A stretch of DNA of 64,000 nucleotides from Leptodontidium sp. MPI-SDFR-AT-0119 (taxonomy: Eukaryota; Ascomycota; Leotiomycetes; Helotiales; Leptodontidiaceae). The DNA is taken from the NCBI GenBank assembly GCA_020726505.1, contig JAHLEZ010000002.1, positions 4,650,001 to 4,714,000 of the forward strand. The letters are read 5' to 3'. Positions 59,207-64,000 of the stretch are shown one piece after another (position 1 is the stretch's first letter; each line of letters opens with the position of its first letter). The notes beneath the pieces are model-generated. The model was not told where the DNA came from and did no database searches. It saw only the letters and a program-made list of their open reading frames with translations. Made by a program: the position numbers and the translations under genes.

Positions 59207-61407
59207 ATGAGGATATTTACACGGGATCGATTGGGAGGGAGGAAGGGGAAGTTGCTCTCGATATGTGGCCTCCTCTCGATCGCGATGCTGCCTGCAACGA
59301 CCATGGCAGACAAGACGGCGGCAGATTACTTTGTGCATTCCTTACCGGGAGCGCCTGAGCCTTTATTGAAGATGCATGCTGGGTATGTTGCAATTGTTCC
59401 TATTGGAATAGAATCAATAGACTTGCTGACGTCTTTTTGTCAGACACATTGAAATCACCCCCGAGCACAACGGCAATATCTTTTTCTGGCTGTATCAGAA
59501 TCGACATATAGCGAATAAGCAACGGCTTGTAATATGGTTGAATGGTGGACCGGGATGCAGTTCTGAAGGTGCGTGAAGACGATGAAGGCAGCCAATTCCC
59601 CCGAGGCTCCTTTAGGAAATGCTGCACATGGTGGAATAGTAACTGACTGGAAGATAGATGGTGCATTGATGGAAATCGGACCGTACAGAGTTAAAGATGC
59701 AAAGGGGCCCAAGTTGGAGTATAATCCGGGTTCTTGGGATGAGTTTGCGAAGTAGCCCCCCCCCCCCCCCCCCCCCCCAAAATTCAGCAAGAAGCTACGA
59801 ATACTAACTACCACAGTGTTATGTTCGTGGATAATCCTGTAGGAACTGGGTACAGCTTTGTAGATACAGACAGCTATGTTCATGAGTTGCCAGAAATGGC
59901 GAATCAGTTCGTACAGTTTTTGGAGAAGTGGTTTGCTCTCTTCCCAGAGTTTGAGCATGACGATGTAAGTGTCCACAACCAGATTAGTCGATACCTCACT
60001 AACAAATTCCAGATTTATATTGCTGGAGAGTCTTACGCTGGACAACACATTCCGTACATCACGAAAGCAATTTTGGACCGTAACAAAGCTGGGGCCAAAC
60101 ATCAATGGAACATGAAGGGGATGATAATTGGAAACGGATGGATAGCGCCCAAGGAACAGTACAAAGCCTACTTGTCATTCGCATACGAACGAGGACTGGT
60201 GGATCGCGATTCGGATATTGGAAAGAGACTCGATTCGCAGGAAGCTATCTGTCTGAAAGCCTTGGAGGAGGCCGGAGCAAGTGACCGAGTCGATATTCCG
60301 GTCTGCGAACAAGTCTTGCAGGACATCCTACACCAGACAATGGTGACCAAGTCAGATGGCACCTCGGAGTGCTACAACATGTACGATGTCAGGCTCAAGG
60401 ATACCTATCCAAGCTGTGGAATGAACTGGCCCCCGGATTTGGTAGAAGTCACTCCTTATCTCCGCCGCAAAGATGTTACGGAAGCACTTCACATCGATCC
60501 CGGAAAGCGAACTGGATGGACCGAGTGCAACGGTGGTGTTGGAAGCGCCTTCAGAGCCATCAACTCCAAGCCATCAATCCAGTTCTTGCCTGAACTCCTC
60601 AAGGAAGTCCCAACAGTTCTGTTCTCTGGCGCTGAAGATCTCATCTGCAACCACATTGGCACAGAAGAGTTAATCAGCAACATGGAATGGAACGGTGGTA
60701 AAGGTTTCGAACTATCCCCCGGAACATGGGCACCCAGACGAGACTGGACGTTCGAAGGCGAGAACGCCGGTTTCTGGCAAGAGGCTAGAAACCTCTCCTA
60801 CGTCTTATTCTACAATTCCTCTCACATGGTCCCCTTCGACTACGCCCGCCGTACCCGCGACATGCTCGATCGTTTCATGGGCGTCGACATATCCAGCATC
60901 GGTGGTGTTCCCACAGACAGTCGTATCGATGGCGAGAAAGGTCTTGAGACATCAGTTGGTGGTCACCCCAACAGCACCACCGCCGAAGCAGCCGAAGAAG
61001 AGAGACTCCAAGCCGCCAAATGGCACGCCTACTACAAGTCCGGCGAGATCGTCCTGGTCATCGTCATCATCGCCGCTTCAGCCTGGGGTTACTACGTCTG
61101 GAAAGACCGCCGCCAGAGGGCGGGCTACAAGGGCATTTTTGGAGGCGAGCCCATGGCTTTGGGTGGTGCAAGAGACAGTGTCAGGGGAAGTGGAATGGGG
61201 CTCGAGAGCTTCAGGCATAAGAGAGGTAATCGAGACGTCGAGGCAGCTGATTTCGATGAGAGTGAGCTCGATGAGCTGCATGTCCGTACACCAACTGAGG
61301 ATATGGATCGGGATCGGTACAGTGTTGGCAGTGCAAGTGATGACGAGGAAGGGAAGCATGGGAATGGCCATGCAAATGGTAAGGGCAAGATGGGAGAGAA
61401 GAGATGA
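59207..61407 (+). CDS. KEX1: Pheromone-processing carboxypeptidase Kex1
   Basis: Five exons (59207-59382, 59444-59568, 59658-59751, 59817-59964, 60013-61407) give 645 residues. A signal peptide ([19 protein letters not shown]) is followed by the serine carboxypeptidase (S10) fold: [38 protein letters not shown], and the nucleophile Ser188 in IAGESYAGQ. Asp390 (GAEDLICN) and His452 (NSSHMVPFD) complete the triad. A single membrane helix at about 526-543 and an acidic Gly/Asp-rich cytosolic tail fit trans-Golgi residence. Kex1 removes C-terminal Lys and Arg after Kex2 cleavage of secreted precursors such as pheromones. Intron 3 contains a 23-base C run. Intron 4 is 48 nt, in phase and free of stops, so the frame reads through it; it is called an intron because relatives have HDDIYIAGES directly. 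Confidence 0.93.
59756..59778 (+). repeat. C23 homopolymer inside KEX1 intron 3
   Basis: Twenty-three consecutive C (plus strand) begin four bases after the intron donor GTAG at 59752. The branch site TACTAACTA and acceptor CCACAG follow. Its exact length in the genome is unlikely to be reliable. Confidence 0.9.
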
Positions 61408-61979
61408 AGATGATAAACTTATATGCATTGCTGGAGTTCAATGGCGCTTGGAGTATGATCATGGAGGTATTTATAGTGGCGATTCAGAAACAATACCTCA
61501 TTTTCTCCAAAACATAATGACTTTACCCGTACACCAAGTCACCAACTGAAGAAATATAAAAAAGGTAAAAGTGGAAGAAAGGGTAGCTTAATTCTTGTGG
61601 TTGACGGTAGTTCATCTCATTCCTATCTAAGCTTCTGTGGGCTTTTTTGGTATTCTGTTTGCTGCAATTCGAAAATGCTCTGCATCTCTCAACCACTCCG
61701 GAACGCCGTTTTTGCATGCTCCCTCCCTTCACACATTCCATCCCTTAGTTTTCCACCCACCAATGTGCAAATCAAAAATAGTAAAAGCCCAAAACTACCT
61801 AGAATACAGCTTGCCTACATGTGCAGCATGCGCTCGATCACAAACACTCGCTCCGTCCAAGTTCCAATCCCAGGATCTCCTCCCTAGCATTCAATCAGAG
61901 GAAAACGGCACCCAAGGTTCACATCCATCACAGCTTTCTCTCTCGCTACTCTTCACCTTACTTCCCTTGTCCGTCCAGC
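61408..61979. other. Convergent 3' region, KEX1 / RAE1
   Basis: Trailer space between two facing stop codons. Short open frames only; nothing further was seen. Confidence 0.5.
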
Positions 61980-63164
61980 CTACCGCTTCTTGACGCTCGG
62001 GCGCGGTTTGCACTCCTCTGCGCCAACAGGATGCATCATGATCTTGTTGGCATATTGTGGGGTGTTTGAAGCATATCCTTTGCTCCAGTCATAGCTGACT
62101 GCGTAGGCGAAGATATCTCCCTTGGCGTCGAAAGCCGTTGCTGAGATCGTGCCTCCTGTGGCGGGGTATCCCTTAAGACGGTGCTTGGCGACTCCGTCCC
62201 AGAAGTGGAATGTTCCGTCCGAACCGGCTGTGCTGAATGTGCCGTGGACTGGGTGGTAGGAGATGGCGTTTACGGAGTAGACGTTGGTCATGTTGTTTTG
62301 TGGTGGGTCACGGTGGCATTTGAATGAGAAGTTCGAGCTGCATGAGAGTGTTAGTATAGTTTTGCTTGAAAAGGGATGTGAAGGCTTACCTGGCGTCCTT
62401 CTCCTCAACATATTGGATAGCACATCTTCCTTCGATACTTCCAACCGCAAATCCGGTAGCGTCAGTGAAGCAGCTAACAACCCTGGTTTGCCACTTCAAC
62501 GGACTCTGGAGTGTCTTGTAGAACTTCGTGGGGTCGCTGAGGTTGATGACATTGATATACCGATCTGCAGTTCCAACGACCAAAAGGTTCTTCTTCACAT
62601 CCAAGGTATAGACTCGTTCTTGACACTGTACAGTCGCAACAGCTGTAGATTGGCGCAAGTCCCAGTACTTGATCGTCTTGTCCCAAGATCCAGTAACAAT
62701 CATAGGCGCCGCAGCTCCAGGTGATGTGAAGTATTTGACGCAGCGAATGGGTTGATCGTGAGCAGCAACTTGGGTAGAGGTGTTGGTACCAGCTCCGAGA
62801 TCGATTATGCGCGCAGCCTTGTCTGCTCCGGCTCCAACGACCTTTGTTCCATCCTACGGGCCGTTAGTATCCTGTATGTCTTCCAGAAATCACATCCTAT
62901 ACTTACAGGAGCCCAGTCGCAGCTGAGAACGGGACCTTCGCAGTCAAAGAAAGCCTTTCCAGTGCTTCCTCCAGTCGAGTTGATCTCGTAGATCCTAACT
63001 TTCTTGTCCCAAGAAGCTACCGCCAGATGCATAGACTGCGAAGAGAAGGACAAGTCGGAAACACTGTCTTCGGGTGGAGAGCCTAGAGCTACATCGTGGG
63101 AGAGGTCGCCGAGGGTATTTGCTGCGGTGGTAGTTGTCGCCGCGGATCCAAAGATTCCTGCCAT
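61980..63164 (-). CDS. RAE1: mRNA export factor Rae1/Gle2 (WD40), with a one-base insertion in the assembly
   Basis: Exons 63164-62907, 62854-62390 and 62337-61980 give 359 residues once one base is skipped. The WD40 propeller is clear: [103 protein letters not shown], and NAISYHPVHGTFSTAGSDGTFHFWD. Rae1 sits at nuclear pores with Nup98 and helps mRNA export and spindle assembly. Between GAGAD and KAARIIDL the DNA has three T (62819-62821, plus strand) where two would keep the frame. Downstream splice phase is correct only after this correction. The gene is essential in yeasts, so a consensus error is likely. The start at 63164 is the first ATG; the open extension upstream starts with TTG. 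Confidence 0.88.
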
Positions 63165-64000
63165 TTTGAAGGCCTTGCTAATGCGCAAATTCGAAGGGTC
63201 GGATAATGGCGTTGTTCCTCCAGTTCCAGTTTCTTTGGAAAGAAGAAGAGGAGTCTTGTTGTTTGTGCTGGAAGACCTTCCTTTCTCCAGCCGCCTGAGC
63301 TCTTTCAAGAAGTTCAACCTAGAAATCGCGAAGGCTGCATGCGGCTAAGCTGTCTGAGCGCGCTAAGGTGAACTAGCGCCACACTAGCAGAACCTCACTA
63401 CAAAAAATGATTTTGAAATCTTGGACGAGCTCTTCTTTCTTCCTTCTTCAACTTCTCGCTCAAAGAATCGCATTCGAAGCACACGCACAGAGAGGCCTCA
63501 ACGGGTCTCTCAGCTAGCAATAGCTGCTCTTGCTTTGGGAGAAAGTCCCCGGACACCCTTCATTTATGAAGGATTGCGGAAACGCGCCGCCATAGAAGCA
63601 ACATAGCGGCTTCTCTTCTACCAATTCTCTTCCACCTCCTCCACCCTCTTACCGCGCGTACCGCACTCTCACCGATCTCGGGTCCTTGGTCCCTAGCTGG
63701 GGAGACCACATGGATGAAGATACGAGTCCGAGCTCCTCGTGCTATGTTTCTCGGCCCTGAAGGACGTGGGCTTGTGGGAGGTATGAGGACTGTTCTTGGG
63801 GTGTTGGGGATGTTCTGGTCGTCGAGGTTTTTTCGTCGAGATTGATAGTTATGCGATTGCCTCTCTTGCTGCCTAGGTAGTGAGGGTGGTAACTCGATGG
63901 GGCTTATTCTTGATGCGAGAAGTTCACATTCCTTTTCTTTGGGTCCATAGCTTATGGAAAGCGGTGATGGCTACTGACGGTCGGAACTTACACTCTATCT
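63165..64000. other. RAE1 upstream region to window end
   Basis: An open frame at 63421-63606 on the plus strand begins with TTG and shows no family. No gene was accepted. The segment holds the RAE1 promoter and possibly the start of the next gene outside the window. Confidence 0.45.

Noticed and set aside
63421..63606. 61-codon plus-strand open frame upstream of RAE1
   Set aside because: Begins with TTG and has no recognisable product.
1..64000. tRNA, rRNA, CRISPR arrays, telomere repeats, intact transposons
   Set aside because: I looked for tRNA B-box-like motifs, regular spaced repeats and transposase or reverse-transcriptase motifs by eye and found none. A tRNA scan and repeat search would be needed to exclude small ones.

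Overview
The window is nuclear DNA of a filamentous ascomycete (Pezizomycotina). Genes are dense, with mostly 45-150 nt GT..AG introns and RCTRAC-like branch sites. The gene set is fungal: KEX1, NEM1, CCZ1, ICE2, a Crp1/Mdg1-like protein and the PKA regulatory subunit. Several protein features recall Leotiomycetes, but the class is an inference. I assigned 22 protein-coding genes plus one gene remnant. Exon models were joined by hand from splice sites, reading phase and family similarity recalled from memory; no database search was run.

Left part (1-11.7 kb) looks accessory. It holds about 2.6 kb without a supportable gene, a broken FAD-monooxygenase remnant, an S15/CocE-type hydrolase, a monocarboxylate-type MFS transporter, a 2-oxoglutarate/Fe(II) oxygenase and a HAD phosphatase. 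A diverged short repeat occurs at 2.65 kb and 9.11 kb. This could be a small catabolic or secondary-metabolism cluster, but no backbone synthase is present.

From 13 kb on the genes are core cellular functions: a CBM48 Crp1/Mdg1-like protein, PKA regulatory subunit, splicing factor SPF27, neutral ceramidase, RNA polymerase III largest subunit, Nem1 phosphatase, eIF2B beta, an uncharacterised repeat/coiled-coil protein, an SDR, Ccz1, mitochondrial Met-tRNA formyltransferase, branched-chain aminotransferase, a C2H2 zinc-finger gene with an internal TGA, an Aim34-like SAP protein, Ice2, Myg1, endosulfine (Igo1-like), Sfm1, Kex1 and Rae1. Nem1 and Ice2 both belong to ER lipid and membrane control. 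PKA-R and endosulfine belong to nutrient signalling (PKA and Rim15/Greatwall branches). Genes are often paired head to head across 0.5-1 kb (SPF27/ceramidase, NEM1/eIF2B, CCZ1/FMT1, ICE2/MYG1, endosulfine/SFM1).

Most notable are local reading-frame breaks. There are single-base insertions in short homopolymers in the FAD-monooxygenase remnant, the Crp1-like gene and RAE1, and an in-frame TGA inside the first zinc finger of the C2H2 gene. RAE1 is normally essential, so some of these are probably consensus errors. A 23-base C run sits in a KEX1 intron. I found no tRNA, rRNA, CRISPR array or intact transposon, and no clear case for a wholly new biological system.
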